In this document: in pieces, positions 17,543 through 26,656 of the stretch | Layout of the letters: every line of letters begins with the position of its first letter | Position numbering within the stretch: the first letter of the stretch is position 1 | Origin: Thalassotalea litorea | GTDB lineage: Bacteria > Pseudomonadota > Gammaproteobacteria > Enterobacterales > Alteromonadaceae | Reading direction: 5' to 3' | Assembly (NCBI RefSeq): GCF_005843925.1 | Contig: NZ_VCBC01000004.1 | Location: 1-64,000 of the forward strand | Length of the DNA: 64,000 nucleotides | Translations under genes and position numbers: made by a program | The notes under the pieces: model-generated | What the model was told of the DNA's origin: nothing | The model's database searches: none | What the model saw: the letters and a program-made list of their open reading frames with translations, nothing else

Positions 17543-18706
17543 TTAAGGCAAAAATTCGATGCCGAGTGAACAGGCTCTTGATGCGCCGGTTACGCAGGGG
17601 AGGTTGGATGGTAAGTTTAGATCAAATTGACGGGCAAGCCAGGCAAACACTACGGCTTCAAGGCTATCATTATCGACCCCTTTATCCGTTGAGCGAATAA
17701 CGGTATGCCCAGCGAGGTTGTTTTTAAGCGAGTTCATCAACAGTCCATTATTGGCTCCGCCACCACATACGATCACTTCACAGCATTGGGATAGTGCTGT
17801 AATTGTCTGCGCAATGGTATCGCTAGTTAAGGCTAATAATGTCGCTTGCACGTTTTCAGGGGCCATTTTACGATTGGATTTCTCAAAAGCGCGGATATGG
17901 GTATTAAGCCAGTCCATATGAAAATATTCTCGACCGGTACTTTTTGGAAAAGGCAGGGAAAAATAAGGATCGCGTTTGAACAATGCCAATAAATCAGGCT
18001 CTACTGAGCCACTGCCGGCCCACTGACCATCCATATCGATGCCAGCGGTACAACGCGGGTGGTGGTGGCGATACCAGTCGTCTAACAATGCATTACCCGG
18101 ACCAATATCAAAACCACAGATTTGCTGTTTGAGATCGCCAGGAAGAAACGAAATATTGCTAATGCCGCCAATATTGACGATACAAACATCCGTTCCTGCT
18201 TGCTGAAAAATTGCTTGATGATAAGCAGGGACTAACGGTGCGCCCTGGCCACCAAGCGCCATGTCTTTTTGTCGGAACTGACCAATGACCCGAATGCCAG
18301 TCCGGCAAGCCAGAGTCTGGCTGCAGCCAATTTGCTGAGTAAATACATTTTTACCGATGGGACGGTGGCGAATGGTTTGTCCGTGGTTGCCAATGGCCCG
18401 GATATCCAGGTGATGCAATTGTTGCTGTGCAAGAAAATCTTCTATCGCACCACTGAAGCACACAGCCAGTTTTTTATCTAAAAAACCGGCTCGATCAATT
18501 TCATTGTGGCCAGGTACATATAATCCGGTAATTTCATCTCGAATACTGTGGGAATAAGGAGTGAAGTGACTGGCGATTAACTGCGGTTGAACACCGGCAA
18601 AATCGACCAGTGCCAAATCGATTCCGTCGGCACTGGTTCCAGACATTAAGCCAATATACAGGCTTGAATTGTTAAGATTACTCTGCGATTTCTTGTTGGC
18701 TGACAT
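17543..18706 (-). CDS. anmK: Anhydro-N-acetylmuramic acid kinase
   Basis: 387 residues. AnmK hydrolyses and phosphorylates 1,6-anhydro-MurNAc to MurNAc-6-phosphate in murein recycling. The N-terminal phosphate loop is GLMSGTSADGIDLALVDF; GHNEIDRAGFLDKKL, GNHGQTIRHRP, FDIGPGNALLDDW and VCGGGANNGLLM are family blocks. Its ATG lies 29 bases inside the end of the upstream endopeptidase gene, so the pair is translationally coupled, linking wall cutting with recycling. Confidence 0.95.
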   Translation of the reverse strand: MSANKKSQSNLNNSSLYIGLMSGTSADGIDLALVDFAGVQPQLIASHFTPYSHSIRDEITGLYVPGHNEIDRAGFLDKKLAVCFSGAIEDFLAQQQLHHLDIRAIGNHGQTIRHRPIGKNVFTQQIGCSQTLACRTGIRVIGQFRQKDMALGGQGAPLVPAYHQAIFQQAGTDVCIVNIGGISNISFLPGDLKQQICGFDIGPGNALLDDWYRHHHPRCTAGIDMDGQWAGSGSVEPDLLALFKRDPYFSLPFPKSTGREYFHMDWLNTHIRAFEKSNRKMAPENVQATLLALTSDTIAQTITALSQCCEVIVCGGGANNGLLMNSLKNNLAGHTVIRSTDKGVDNDSLEAVVFAWLARQFDLNLPSNLPCVTGASRACSLGIEFLP

Positions 18707-20039
18707 CCGTAGCGGCCAATAATGTGCGTTTTGAACCCTGCAATTCAGTTAATAATTGCGTTGCAGAAGCGGTAAACTCTTCCTTGTATTGCTTATTGAT
18801 TGGCAGAGCTTCCGGTAATTTCACTGTACGTGGATTGCGATGCACGCCATTAAGCAAAAATTCATAATGCAGATGCGGTGCTTGCGATAGACCGGTTGAT
18901 CCGACATAACCGATAACCTGACCTTGCTTGACGCGTTGCCCTTTTTTAACGGCACGCTTTGAAAAGTGCAGATATTTTGTGACTATGCTATTTGCATGTT
19001 GAATAAATACATAGTTACCATTGTACTTATTGTAAGTTGATGCAATAACACGTCCACTACCAGCCGCTTTTACCGGTGTTCCCGTTGGCGCTCGATAATC
19101 TACACCATTATGAGCTTTGTAACGTTTTAAGATCGGGTGGTAACGCTTAGGTTTGAAATTAGAACTGATGTAATTAAAGCTAACCGGTGCACGCAGGAAC
19201 GATTTGCGCATACTTTTGCCACTCGGCGTGTAATATTCACCATCTTTGAAACGAACGGCCTGAAACATCTCGCCATGGTTTTCAAACTCAGCGGCTAAAA
19301 TCGCCCCATGACCGACAAATTCACCGTCAATGTATTCATTCTCATACATCACACTAAAATTATCGCCGGCGCGAATGTCTAGTGCGAAATCGATATCCCA
19401 GCCGAAAATGTTGGCCAGGTTCATAATTTGTGCATTGGTCATGCCCGCACCAAGCGCGGCATTCCAGAAATTCGATTTAATTGTTGCTTGCGCGTAGGAA
19501 ATTCGTCGTTCGACCTGCTTTTCATCAAATGCGACTTCAAAACCGGACTCGCTTTTGCTTAGCTGCAAGGTTTTAACGGGAGATACCGCATACGAAAGAG
19601 CGACTAACTTTTGCTGCTCGTTGCTGGCGATTTGTAATTCATCACCAACTTTCAGGCGTTTGAGAATATCTGCGCCCTCGGTATTGGCGATTTGATGAGT
19701 CGTTTTTGCAGGGAAACCCAAACCAGAAAGAATCTTACCTAATGAGTCGCCGCTTTTCACGTTGACGGTTTGCCAATTCACGGCATTATCACTAGCGTTT
19801 GCTTCGGCTTTTATCGTTTCAGCAGCTAGGTTGGTGAGTTCAAGTTTGTTTTTCTTTCCAACTTCTACCGATGGTAAACCGGCAACTTTATGCTCTTGGC
19901 CAGGATTAGACGGTAAAACCAGCAGAAATAGCATAAAAATACTGCAACAAATGATTAACATTTGATGTTTTCTGGGAAGTTGTGAATATAGATTGATTAT
20001 ATTATTCAATGTATTAACGCTATTTATTGGAATTTTCAT
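18678..20039 (-). CDS. mepM: M23 family peptidoglycan DD-metalloendopeptidase (MepM-like)
   Basis: 453 residues. A membrane anchor at about 27-46 is followed by a LysM/OapA-like domain (VKSGDSLGKILSGLGFP, about 94-145) and a C-terminal M23 peptidase domain. The zinc ligands are H310 and D314 (HNGVDYRAPTG) and H391 in HLHYEF, with H389 also at the active site. These enzymes cut D-Ala-mDAP cross-links in the periplasm so that new wall can be inserted. It is divergent from tyrS across about 125 bases and overlaps anmK, an order seen in other Alteromonadales. Confidence 0.92.
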   Translation of the reverse strand: MKIPINSVNTLNNIINLYSQLPRKHQMLIICCSIFMLFLLVLPSNPGQEHKVAGLPSVEVGKKNKLELTNLAAETIKAEANASDNAVNWQTVNVKSGDSLGKILSGLGFPAKTTHQIANTEGADILKRLKVGDELQIASNEQQKLVALSYAVSPVKTLQLSKSESGFEVAFDEKQVERRISYAQATIKSNFWNAALGAGMTNAQIMNLANIFGWDIDFALDIRAGDNFSVMYENEYIDGEFVGHGAILAAEFENHGEMFQAVRFKDGEYYTPSGKSMRKSFLRAPVSFNYISSNFKPKRYHPILKRYKAHNGVDYRAPTGTPVKAAGSGRVIASTYNKYNGNYVFIQHANSIVTKYLHFSKRAVKKGQRVKQGQVIGYVGSTGLSQAPHLHYEFLLNGVHRNPRTVKLPEALPINKQYKEEFTASATQLLTELQGSKRTLLAATDVSQQEIAE

Positions 20040-20166
20040 AGGTGTATCATTTTAAACTATAACAAAAAAAGCAAAATCCACATAACTTTTACACTTAAAT
20101 TGCCTGAAAATATACAGTAGAATTGTAACCAATACTGATTAATTAGATTTCAATTGAGACAACTTG

Positions 20167-21366
20167 ATGACCGATATCCAAAAGGCGTTTGCTGAAATTA
20201 AGCGTGGCGCCGAAGAAATTTTGCTTGAAGATGAGTTATTAGAAAAGCTAAAAACCGGTAAGCCGCTAAAAATCAAAGCGGGATTTGATCCAACCGCACC
20301 GGATTTGCACTTAGGTCACACAGTGTTAATTAATAAACTTCGTCAGTTTCAGCAATTGGGGCACGAAGTCATTTTTTTGATTGGTGATTTTACCGGTATG
20401 ATCGGCGACCCAACCGGCAAAAATGTCACACGCAAGGCCTTAACTCAAGACGATGTGTTGGCAAATGCGCAAACCTATAAGGAACAGGTGTTTAAAATTC
20501 TAGACCCTGCTAAGACTCGCGTTGAATTCAATTCTACCTGGATGGATAAACTGGGTGCTGCGGGTATGCTTAAACTTGCCGCGCGTCAAACCGTTGCCCG
20601 AATGATGGAGCGAGATGATTTCAAGAAGCGGTTTAAGGAAGGCCAGTCGATCGCCATCCATGAATTTATGTATCCATTAGTTCAGGGCTGGGACTCGGTT
20701 GCTTTAGAAGCCGATGTTGAGTTAGGTGGTACCGATCAAAAATTCAATTTATTGATGGGCCGCGAATTACAAAAATCAGAAGGCCAGCGACCGCAGACCG
20801 TGTTAATGATGCCATTGTTGGAAGGGCTGGACGGCGTACAAAAGATGTCTAAGTCACTGAATAATTATATCGGTATCACCGATAGCCCGACAGAAATGTT
20901 TGGCAAAGTGATGTCGATTTCGGATGATTTAATGTGGCGTTATTATGATCTATTGTCTTTTAAGGCGCTGGACGTGATCACCGGTTATAAAACTCAGGTA
21001 GAACAAGGTGCGAATCCTCGTGATATTAAAATTGAGTTAGCAAAAGAATTAATTGCTCGTTTCCATGATCAACAAGCGGCTGATGCGGCTCACCAGGAAT
21101 TTATTAATCGATTCCAAAAAGGGGCGATGCCAGATGATATCCCAGAGCTGGATATTACTGTTGAAAATGGCGAGATTGCGATTGGCAATTTACTAAAAGA
21201 AGCGGGGCTGGTTGCGTCAACATCAGAGGCCATGCGCATGGTAAAACAGGGCGCGGTGAAAATTGACGGTGCTAAGGTCACCGACAATAAACTGTCCTGT
21301 ATGGCTGGTACAACGGCCATTTATCAGGTTGGTAAACGTAAATTTGCTAAGGTCTCATTGAAATAA
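20167..21366 (+). CDS. tyrS: Tyrosyl-tRNA synthetase (TyrZ-type)
   Basis: 399 residues from the ATG at 20167; the TTG one codon before is an alternative. It charges tRNA-Tyr with tyrosine. The class I signatures are HLGH (H48) and KMSKS (226-230). The C-terminal 65 residues form an S4 RNA-binding domain ([18 protein letters not shown]). The length and HLGH variant match the shorter bacterial form rather than the 424-residue E. coli enzyme. Confidence 0.96.
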   Translation: MTDIQKAFAEIKRGAEEILLEDELLEKLKTGKPLKIKAGFDPTAPDLHLGHTVLINKLRQFQQLGHEVIFLIGDFTGMIGDPTGKNVTRKALTQDDVLANAQTYKEQVFKILDPAKTRVEFNSTWMDKLGAAGMLKLAARQTVARMMERDDFKKRFKEGQSIAIHEFMYPLVQGWDSVALEADVELGGTDQKFNLLMGRELQKSEGQRPQTVLMMPLLEGLDGVQKMSKSLNNYIGITDSPTEMFGKVMSISDDLMWRYYDLLSFKALDVITGYKTQVEQGANPRDIKIELAKELIARFHDQQAADAAHQEFINRFQKGAMPDDIPELDITVENGEIAIGNLLKEAGLVASTSEAMRMVKQGAVKIDGAKVTDNKLSCMAGTTAIYQVGKRKFAKVSLK

Positions 21367-21399
21367 ATGATCGCGTAATCTGCGCCAGTGCATTTTTCA

Positions 21400-21437
21400 A
21401 AGCCAGTATTAATCTAATATTAATGCTGGCTTTTTTA
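21400..21437 (+). terminator. tyrS terminator
   Basis: agccagtattaat pairs with attaatgctggct (one T-G mismatch) around a 5-base loop and is followed by six T. Confidence 0.85.
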
Positions 21438-21485
21438 TTACACTGTAGAGTAGAGTTAAGCTAGGGAAACCAACTAAGAATAACA

Positions 21486-22043
21486 TTGAGTTACCGTAAT
21501 TTTGCTGCAAATATTTTCATTCTGATCACCTTCTTGCTGACCGGCTGCGCCAGTCAGCCGAGTGCGAATTTTAATCCGGGATATGCCTTTTCTGATATCC
21601 AAAGTTATGCGCTTTTTCCCCGTGACCATGCCATCAATGATGTGCAAAGGCTAAGTGACTTTCAACGAAATCGGATTGAACTGGCGATTGAGGAAGGCAT
21701 GGAAGCGTTGAATTATTCCTATGCTGAACAGGAAAAAGCCGATGTGGTTGTCAGTTATTTTTTCGTACAATCAAGCTTAGCCGAACTTAAAGCGTATAAC
21801 CGAGAAGTGAAAGCCTGTCTCGTCTGTACTGAGAAAGAACAACGCACACTGAATAAAAATATTAATACTGAGACGTTAATCATTGATTTATTGTCGACCA
21901 AGAATATGAGAAGCGTATACCGAAAAATATCTGGTTTGAAAATGAAACCGAAAAACAGCTCCGATGAAAATCAGCAATTGATTATCGAGGCAGTGCAACA
22001 TGGGCTGGCCGATTTACCAATGTTAACGACACCTGGCAAATAA
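21486..22043 (+). CDS. DUF4136 family lipoprotein
   Basis: 185 residues from a TTG start. The lipobox LLTGC at about residues 17-21 marks it as a lipoprotein. The rest fits the DUF4136 pattern: YAFSDIQSYALFP, a helix with IELAIEEGMEALNYSYAEQEKADVVVSYFF, and a C-terminal strand. Family members sit at the outer membrane; no activity is established. No good ribosome site is seen, so the start is tentative. Confidence 0.72.
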   Translation: MSYRNFAANIFILITFLLTGCASQPSANFNPGYAFSDIQSYALFPRDHAINDVQRLSDFQRNRIELAIEEGMEALNYSYAEQEKADVVVSYFFVQSSLAELKAYNREVKACLVCTEKEQRTLNKNINTETLIIDLLSTKNMRSVYRKISGLKMKPKNSSDENQQLIIEAVQHGLADLPMLTTPGK

Positions 22044-22125
22044 CCGCATTTAGTTTCATTGCTTTTCTTCAGCAATTACGAATAAAGCCGTATAATAACG
22101 GCATACACAAATTACGAGATTAATT

Positions 22126-22467
22126 ATGACCATCCCAAACGATGAAGTCGGTTCCATCTTGCTTGAGATGCAAGATGCTGGAATGGATTTGAGCCAACCG
22201 GTTGTCGTGGAGTTTTTTCAACTTTTCGAGAAAAAGGAGAATGCCAAGGCGTTGGCGGATTATTTGTCGTCGCAGGTAGACATTCTTGACGTTAAATTAC
22301 ACCCTGATCAAACCCCTGAAGTCTGGGATGTTGACTGTACTGTAAAAATGATCCCAAGTTACGAAAATATTGTTGCCAAAGAAGCACAGTTTGAAAAGCT
22401 CGCCCGTCAATATGACGGCTACAACGATGGCTGGGGTGTACATTTTGCGGATGATGAGTCCGCATAA
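22126..22467 (+). CDS. rraB: RraB family protein (ribonuclease E inhibitor-like)
   Basis: 113 residues. RraB binds the C-terminal region of RNase E and changes which RNAs it cuts. The C-terminal block LARQYDGYNDGWGVHFAD matches the RraB signature (FDVEYDGWGTYFED in E. coli). The protein lacks the long acidic C terminus of the 138-residue enterobacterial form. The domain call is good; inhibition of RNase E is inferred from the family. Confidence 0.75.
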   Translation: MTIPNDEVGSILLEMQDAGMDLSQPVVVEFFQLFEKKENAKALADYLSSQVDILDVKLHPDQTPEVWDVDCTVKMIPSYENIVAKEAQFEKLARQYDGYNDGWGVHFADDESA

Positions 22468-22476
22468 ATTGGGTTA

Positions 22477-23193
22477 TCAAGGGCTTTCTTTTTTTTCGTC
22501 ACTGTCTGCCGTTACACATACTTCCTCCTCCTCTTCGCGCCCGCGTTGATTATGAACATCTTCATCATCATCAATGGCAAATGCGGGCAAAGAGAATCCC
22601 CAGTAAATGGCGGCGAGACGCAACACTAGCCCGCAGATCATAGAGACAAACAGTGAGAAATTTTCACTGAAACCAAGACTTTCAAAGATCACAAACAGGC
22701 TGGCGGAGAACAGGGCTACGACCGCATAAAACTCTCGACGCAATAATAGCGGTATCTGGTTGCAGATAATGTCACGGATAATACCCCCGGCAACACCGGT
22801 GATCGTGCCCATTATCACCGCCATTAATCCGGTCATTTGGTAATCGAGGGCCTTTTGGGCGCTGAGAACGGCGAACATCGCTAAACCAAAGGCATCAACA
22901 ACCAACAGTAGCTGCATCGGCACATGGCTCGGTCGTCGAACAAAGAGCATGGTGATTAAAGAGGTGATAACGATAGAGTAAATATAATCATTGCGGGACA
23001 GCCAGAACACCTCGACACCCATGATAAGATCGCGAATCGTACCACCTCCGACTGCAGTGATAGCAGCCAGTACCATGACACCAAATGGATCAAGGCGATA
23101 GTGACCTGCCGTTAACGCGCCGGATAGGGCAAACGCCACAATCGCGATAGAATTTGCATATTCAATAAAGGCGGATATGTGGTGTTCTTCCAT
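22477..23193 (-). CDS. Trimeric intracellular cation channel family protein (YicG type)
   Basis: 238 residues. Six to seven membrane segments fill residues 10-205, with the two repeated glycine motifs GGGTIRDLI and GGIIRDIIC of the bacterial TRIC/UPF0126 family, potassium-permeable channels. The tail is highly charged (DDDEDVHNQRGREEEEE), which is unusual for the family. It starts 14 bases after the stop of the rhodanese lipoprotein gene, so the two are probably one transcript. It converges on the RraB-like gene. Confidence 0.9.
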   Translation of the reverse strand: MEEHHISAFIEYANSIAIVAFALSGALTAGHYRLDPFGVMVLAAITAVGGGTIRDLIMGVEVFWLSRNDYIYSIVITSLITMLFVRRPSHVPMQLLLVVDAFGLAMFAVLSAQKALDYQMTGLMAVIMGTITGVAGGIIRDIICNQIPLLLRREFYAVVALFSASLFVIFESLGFSENFSLFVSMICGLVLRLAAIYWGFSLPAFAIDDDEDVHNQRGREEEEEVCVTADSDEKKESP

Positions 23194-23207
23194 CGCGTAT
23201 GATCCGG

Positions 23208-23627
23208 CTAGTCAGTTGTCTTTATACTCTCTTTAGTTAAAGGTAGCTCATTCGCCTGCCATTGCTGAAAATCTCCTTCCAAATGACTGACTCTTTGGAA
23301 ATTGTTTTCTTTGAGGGTATCGATTGCCATTTGTGCTCGTCTGCCACTACGACAATAGACAACGATATTTTTGCCCCTGTAGGATTTAAGCAAAGGCTGA
23401 TTTTGATCAAGTGTATCGTGGGGAATATTCACGGCGCCAGTAATATGGCTTTCGTTATATTCTTCAGGGCTCCGGACATCAAGCAACAGAAAGTCTTCCT
23501 TGCTCTCCATTAATGCCAATACCTGGCTTTGGGTTGCTTGTTCGGGTAGTTCGCTTTGACTAACTGGAAATTTTTCTGCACAAGCGCACAACAACAGCAC
23601 GAAAAACAGCGTAAGTGGACGTAGCAT
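23208..23627 (-). CDS. Rhodanese-like lipoprotein
   Basis: The ATG at 23627 has GGGAG 8 bases upstream and begins MLRPLTLFFVLLLCAC, a lipoprotein signal with the lipidated cysteine at about residue 16. This gives 139 residues; a longer frame upstream would bury the signal. One rhodanese domain follows (LLLDVRSPEEYNESHITGAVNIP), with the catalytic cysteine in YCRSGRRAQMA. It probably transfers sulfur or acts as a thiol carrier at the periplasmic face; the substrate is unknown. Confidence 0.85.
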   Translation of the reverse strand: MLRPLTLFFVLLLCACAEKFPVSQSELPEQATQSQVLALMESKEDFLLLDVRSPEEYNESHITGAVNIPHDTLDQNQPLLKSYRGKNIVVYCRSGRRAQMAIDTLKENNFQRVSHLEGDFQQWQANELPLTKESIKTTD

Positions 23628-23754
23628 AAGGTTTGCTCCCTTATTGGCAAGCTCAATTGTCAGTGTAACGGTACATAAACATTCTCGCCACTGCAAGTTT
23701 TAGGTTTGCAGCAGCAAGACAGAAAATGCGAAACCAGCCCGATTTGCAAATGCC

Positions 23755-24462
23755 TTAAAGTGACTTGCCTTTGAGTGCACTCAACATATTGATAACCAAT
23801 TGCGATGAATTAACCGATGCGGTTTCCAAATAAGCTTCAAATGATGTGGGTGATTCTTTGCCGGCGATATCTGACATTGAACGGATCACCACAAAAGGAA
23901 TATTAAACTGGTGGCAGGTTTGGGCAATTGCCGCACCTTCCATTTCTACCGCAGCCATGGTCGGGAAGTTTGCTCGGGCTTTGGCGATATCTTCCTCTTT
24001 GGTCATAAAGGTATCACCGGTTGTAATCAGTCCAGTTAATGTCTGAATGTTTTGCAGTTGCTCGATACCGGATTGCGCCGCTGCCACTAAAGTCGGGTGG
24101 GGTAAAAAAGCCGCTGGCATCGCGGGTAACTGACCGATTTCGTAACCAAAAGCGGTTACATCCGCATCGTGATAACGGACTTCGGAACTGATCACAATGT
24201 CACCGACTTTTAACGATTGCTCAAAGCCACCAGCGCTGCCGGTATTGACGACATAATCCGGTGAAAACTTATCAATTAGCAAGGCGGTTGCCAGTGCTGA
24301 GGCCACTTTACCAATTCCCGATTGCACCAAAACGATTTCGCTGCCATCAATTGTGCCGCTGTAAAAGGTGTATCCTGCGTGGCTGGACTGATTAACATTT
24401 TCAAGTTTTGATTTTAAAATGGCGACTTCAGGCTCCATCGCTCCAATGATACCGGCTTTCAT
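23755..24462 (-). CDS. mtnN: 5'-methylthioadenosine/S-adenosylhomocysteine nucleosidase
   Basis: 235 residues from the ATG at 24462, which has AAGG upstream and matches the family start MKAGIIGAMEPEV. It cleaves adenine from MTA, SAH and 5'-deoxyadenosine, clearing inhibitors of methylation and autoinducer synthesis. The base-binding and catalytic residues appear in GAMEPEV, VEMEGAAIA and RSMSDIAG (Asp acid). It is a single gene on the minus strand. Confidence 0.95.
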   Translation of the reverse strand: MKAGIIGAMEPEVAILKSKLENVNQSSHAGYTFYSGTIDGSEIVLVQSGIGKVASALATALLIDKFSPDYVVNTGSAGGFEQSLKVGDIVISSEVRYHDADVTAFGYEIGQLPAMPAAFLPHPTLVAAAQSGIEQLQNIQTLTGLITTGDTFMTKEEDIAKARANFPTMAAVEMEGAAIAQTCHQFNIPFVVIRSMSDIAGKESPTSFEAYLETASVNSSQLVINMLSALKGKSL

Positions 24463-24604
24463 GTAATAACCTTTTGGATAAAATAATGAGCGGATTATAA
24501 AGGATTGTGCGGAAAAAGGTGAATGCTCGCGATACATTTCCTTAAAAACACGCCGCGAGCAAGACTGCTAGCATCGCCATGGGCGAAATAGATTAAGGGG
24601 TTGG

Positions 24605-24638
24605 AAAACAAAAAAGCCCGGGGAACCCAGGCTTTGTT
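24605..24638 (-). terminator. Terminator of the dUTPase gene
   Basis: On the minus strand aagcctggg pairs with cccgggctt (one G-U pair) and is followed by six T. It lies about 19 bases after the stop. Confidence 0.8.
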
Positions 24639-24656
24639 TATGCAATGATGGTCACG

Positions 24657-25286
24657 TTAAACCGGGTAAGCGGCTTTTAAACCCGCATATACCTGCTGCT
24701 GAAAATCACTAGCACTGCTATCTAATGAATCTACCAGATCAGCCAGCACTTCATTGTCTTCTTTGCCATTCCAGACCTTTATGTAGGTACCTTCTTTGTA
24801 ACCAAAGTCCTGACGGAAGAAATTTAAGGTGTTTTTACCAACGTACTGACGGAATAATTCATCAAGATCCATATTCATCAATTGCAGACAGGCCGCAAAA
24901 CTTGGCCCATCAAAACGTTGCTCACTTACTGCAGCACCAGCAAGCACTTCTAGTACGTTTTTAAAGTCACTACCGGCCAAAGGATGCTGAATTTCAGTGG
25001 CTAAGGTTTCGGCAATCTTATTGCTATCGGCTTCCTGCATCAGACGCAGGCTTAAACCAAAGTGAAAGATGTCTACCAGTTCAAGTTGTACCTGAGGCAC
25101 ATCACATTCTTGATGTTTCCACCATTTCCAACCGTGGTGGTCGAGCATCTCCGCACACTCTACCCAAATGGCACGATACCATTCATAACCATTGTCGCGC
25201 CAAGTTTCACTCACGCGAGAATTCATTGCATCTTGCATGGTTAGCATTTGTTTGATTTGCGTTACCGCAACGGATAAATCAGCCAT
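24657..25286 (-). CDS. Dimeric all-alpha dUTP diphosphatase
   Basis: 209 residues. It hydrolyses dUTP to dUMP and pyrophosphate, keeping uracil out of DNA and supplying dTMP synthesis. The metal-binding helices read WVECAEMLDHHGWKWWKH and VQLELVDIFHF, the ExxxD/ExxD pattern of the dimeric dUTPase/MazG superfamily, not the trimeric Dut fold. The trimeric enzyme may exist elsewhere; it is not in this window. Confidence 0.85.
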   Translation of the reverse strand: MADLSVAVTQIKQMLTMQDAMNSRVSETWRDNGYEWYRAIWVECAEMLDHHGWKWWKHQECDVPQVQLELVDIFHFGLSLRLMQEADSNKIAETLATEIQHPLAGSDFKNVLEVLAGAAVSEQRFDGPSFAACLQLMNMDLDELFRQYVGKNTLNFFRQDFGYKEGTYIKVWNGKEDNEVLADLVDSLDSSASDFQQQVYAGLKAAYPV

Positions 25287-25343
25287 ATTTTACGTTGTCC
25301 ATGTCCGTTATAAATTTTCGTTATAGTGTGCCCGAATTGGACG

Positions 25344-26093
25344 CTAATTGCTATGCTCATCCCTTCTTCTTAATTGCCGAAACATTGAAAGTTCCCATGG
25401 GCGCATCGCCAATAAAACGCCAATGTGCTGTCGATTCGCGGGATTGATTTTGCTGTCCTGTTGGTTCAACTCATCACACTCCTGTTTCAGGTGTTGTAGC
25501 TTTTTCTTAATTAAATTAATACTCGATGCGCTGTAGCTACCCCGCAAATAAAATCGAAACGCATTATCATCCTGAAAATCAGACATCAGAAATTTGTTCA
25601 TCACGTCGTTAGCGATAAAACGCTCTAATGGTCCGCGACTTATCCACTGAAAATCGTGGGCGATTAATAGCTTATAGTGATTGTTGGGTAACAGTTGAAT
25701 CATATTAAGTTTATCCAGACGAGCGAGCAATCGCACCGCCTGTAGCGGTTCAATGGTATAGGTTGAAATAATATCGTGATAACTCCAGCCATCGCGAACA
25801 CATGCGGCGACTAACAATAGCTTCGGGTCATCTACCAGTTGTTGCTCTTGCTCTAAGGTTAATTGAGAAATTTTTTGTTGCTGTTTTTCAACCAGATAAA
25901 AGAAATCAGACAGGGTCAAATCCAATAATTCACATAATTGTTCAAGTCGATCCATGCTTAATCGCTGCTGTGAAAAAAAACGTTTTACATTCGCCTCACT
26001 CATCGAAAAACTGGCGGCAACATCTGCATAGGTGAGTTGCTGTTGTTTGAGCAGCCGTTTTAACACCTGCATCATTTTCGGGATCTGCGACAT
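25344..26093 (-). CDS. XRE-type helix-turn-helix regulator
   Basis: 249 residues. The N-terminal HTH (LTYADVAASFSMSEANVKRFFSQQ, about 20-43) is followed by a regulatory part of about 180 residues with no family I can name. AAGG precedes the ATG. It is divergent from the Ala-rich secreted protein and DUF2145 genes across 189 bases that contain inverted repeats, so it may control that pair and itself. Confidence 0.8.
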   Translation of the reverse strand: MSQIPKMMQVLKRLLKQQQLTYADVAASFSMSEANVKRFFSQQRLSMDRLEQLCELLDLTLSDFFYLVEKQQQKISQLTLEQEQQLVDDPKLLLVAACVRDGWSYHDIISTYTIEPLQAVRLLARLDKLNMIQLLPNNHYKLLIAHDFQWISRGPLERFIANDVMNKFLMSDFQDDNAFRFYLRGSYSASSINLIKKKLQHLKQECDELNQQDSKINPANRQHIGVLLAMRPWELSMFRQLRRRDEHSN

Positions 26094-26120
26094 TTCTAAT
26101 TGACCTTAGTGAGACATTAA

Positions 26121-26180
26121 TCGTGTTGCTAAAACAACAAAAGTATATTTTAGCTATACCTTGGGTTTAAGTTAACACGA
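26121..26180. promoter_or_regulatory. Candidate operator in divergent promoter region
   Basis: Two nested inverted repeats lie between the XRE regulator and the Ala-rich gene: gctaaaa/ttttagc (26128-26134 and 26148-26154) and tcgtgtt/aacacga (26121-26127 and 26174-26180). Their position suits a repressor or activator site for both directions. Binding is inferred. Confidence 0.35.
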
Positions 26181-26282
26181 CATTAACAATCTTGGTATAC
26201 AAATAATAAATCACCTTCCATAGTGAATATGCCTCGAGCAAGAAGGCACTCAACAAAATCTCTATTTAGGAAGGAAGTGAAA

Positions 26283-26654
26283 ATGAAAACATTAGTCATG
26301 ATAAGTACAACGCTACTCGCTCTGGTTTCTGGCTCTGTATGCGCAGCACCAGGCGTTTCGGAACATTCTGCTCAAGCAGGAAAGCACAGTGCACTCGCTG
26401 TTTCTAATGCGGGTACGGCGAGTGGTAAAGCGGTGAGTGGTGTGGTGGCGGTACCGCTAACGGCACTCGGTGCCGTTGGCAATGCCAGTGGCAGGGCAGG
26501 TGATGCGTTAATGGAAAATGCGTTGACGACACAGCCGCTGTTAATCACTGAGCTAACGGTGACCTCATCGCCAGTGGTCAAAACTGAACCTGATCCTGCG
26601 CCAAACGTGGTGATCAATATTAACCATGAACAGACAAACGGCAATCAGGAGTAG
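26283..26654 (+). CDS. Alanine-rich secreted protein of unknown function
   Basis: 123 residues from the ATG at 26283, which has AGGAAGGAAG upstream. A signal peptide (about 1-21, cleavage after VCA) precedes a low-complexity Ala/Gly/Ser/Val region and a polar, proline-containing tail. No family recognised. Its TAG stop is followed within three bases by the start of the DUF2145 gene, so the two form an operon. Confidence 0.65.
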   Translation: MKTLVMISTTLLALVSGSVCAAPGVSEHSAQAGKHSALAVSNAGTASGKAVSGVVAVPLTALGAVGNASGRAGDALMENALTTQPLLITELTVTSSPVVKTEPDPAPNVVININHEQTNGNQE

Positions 26655-26656
26655 TG

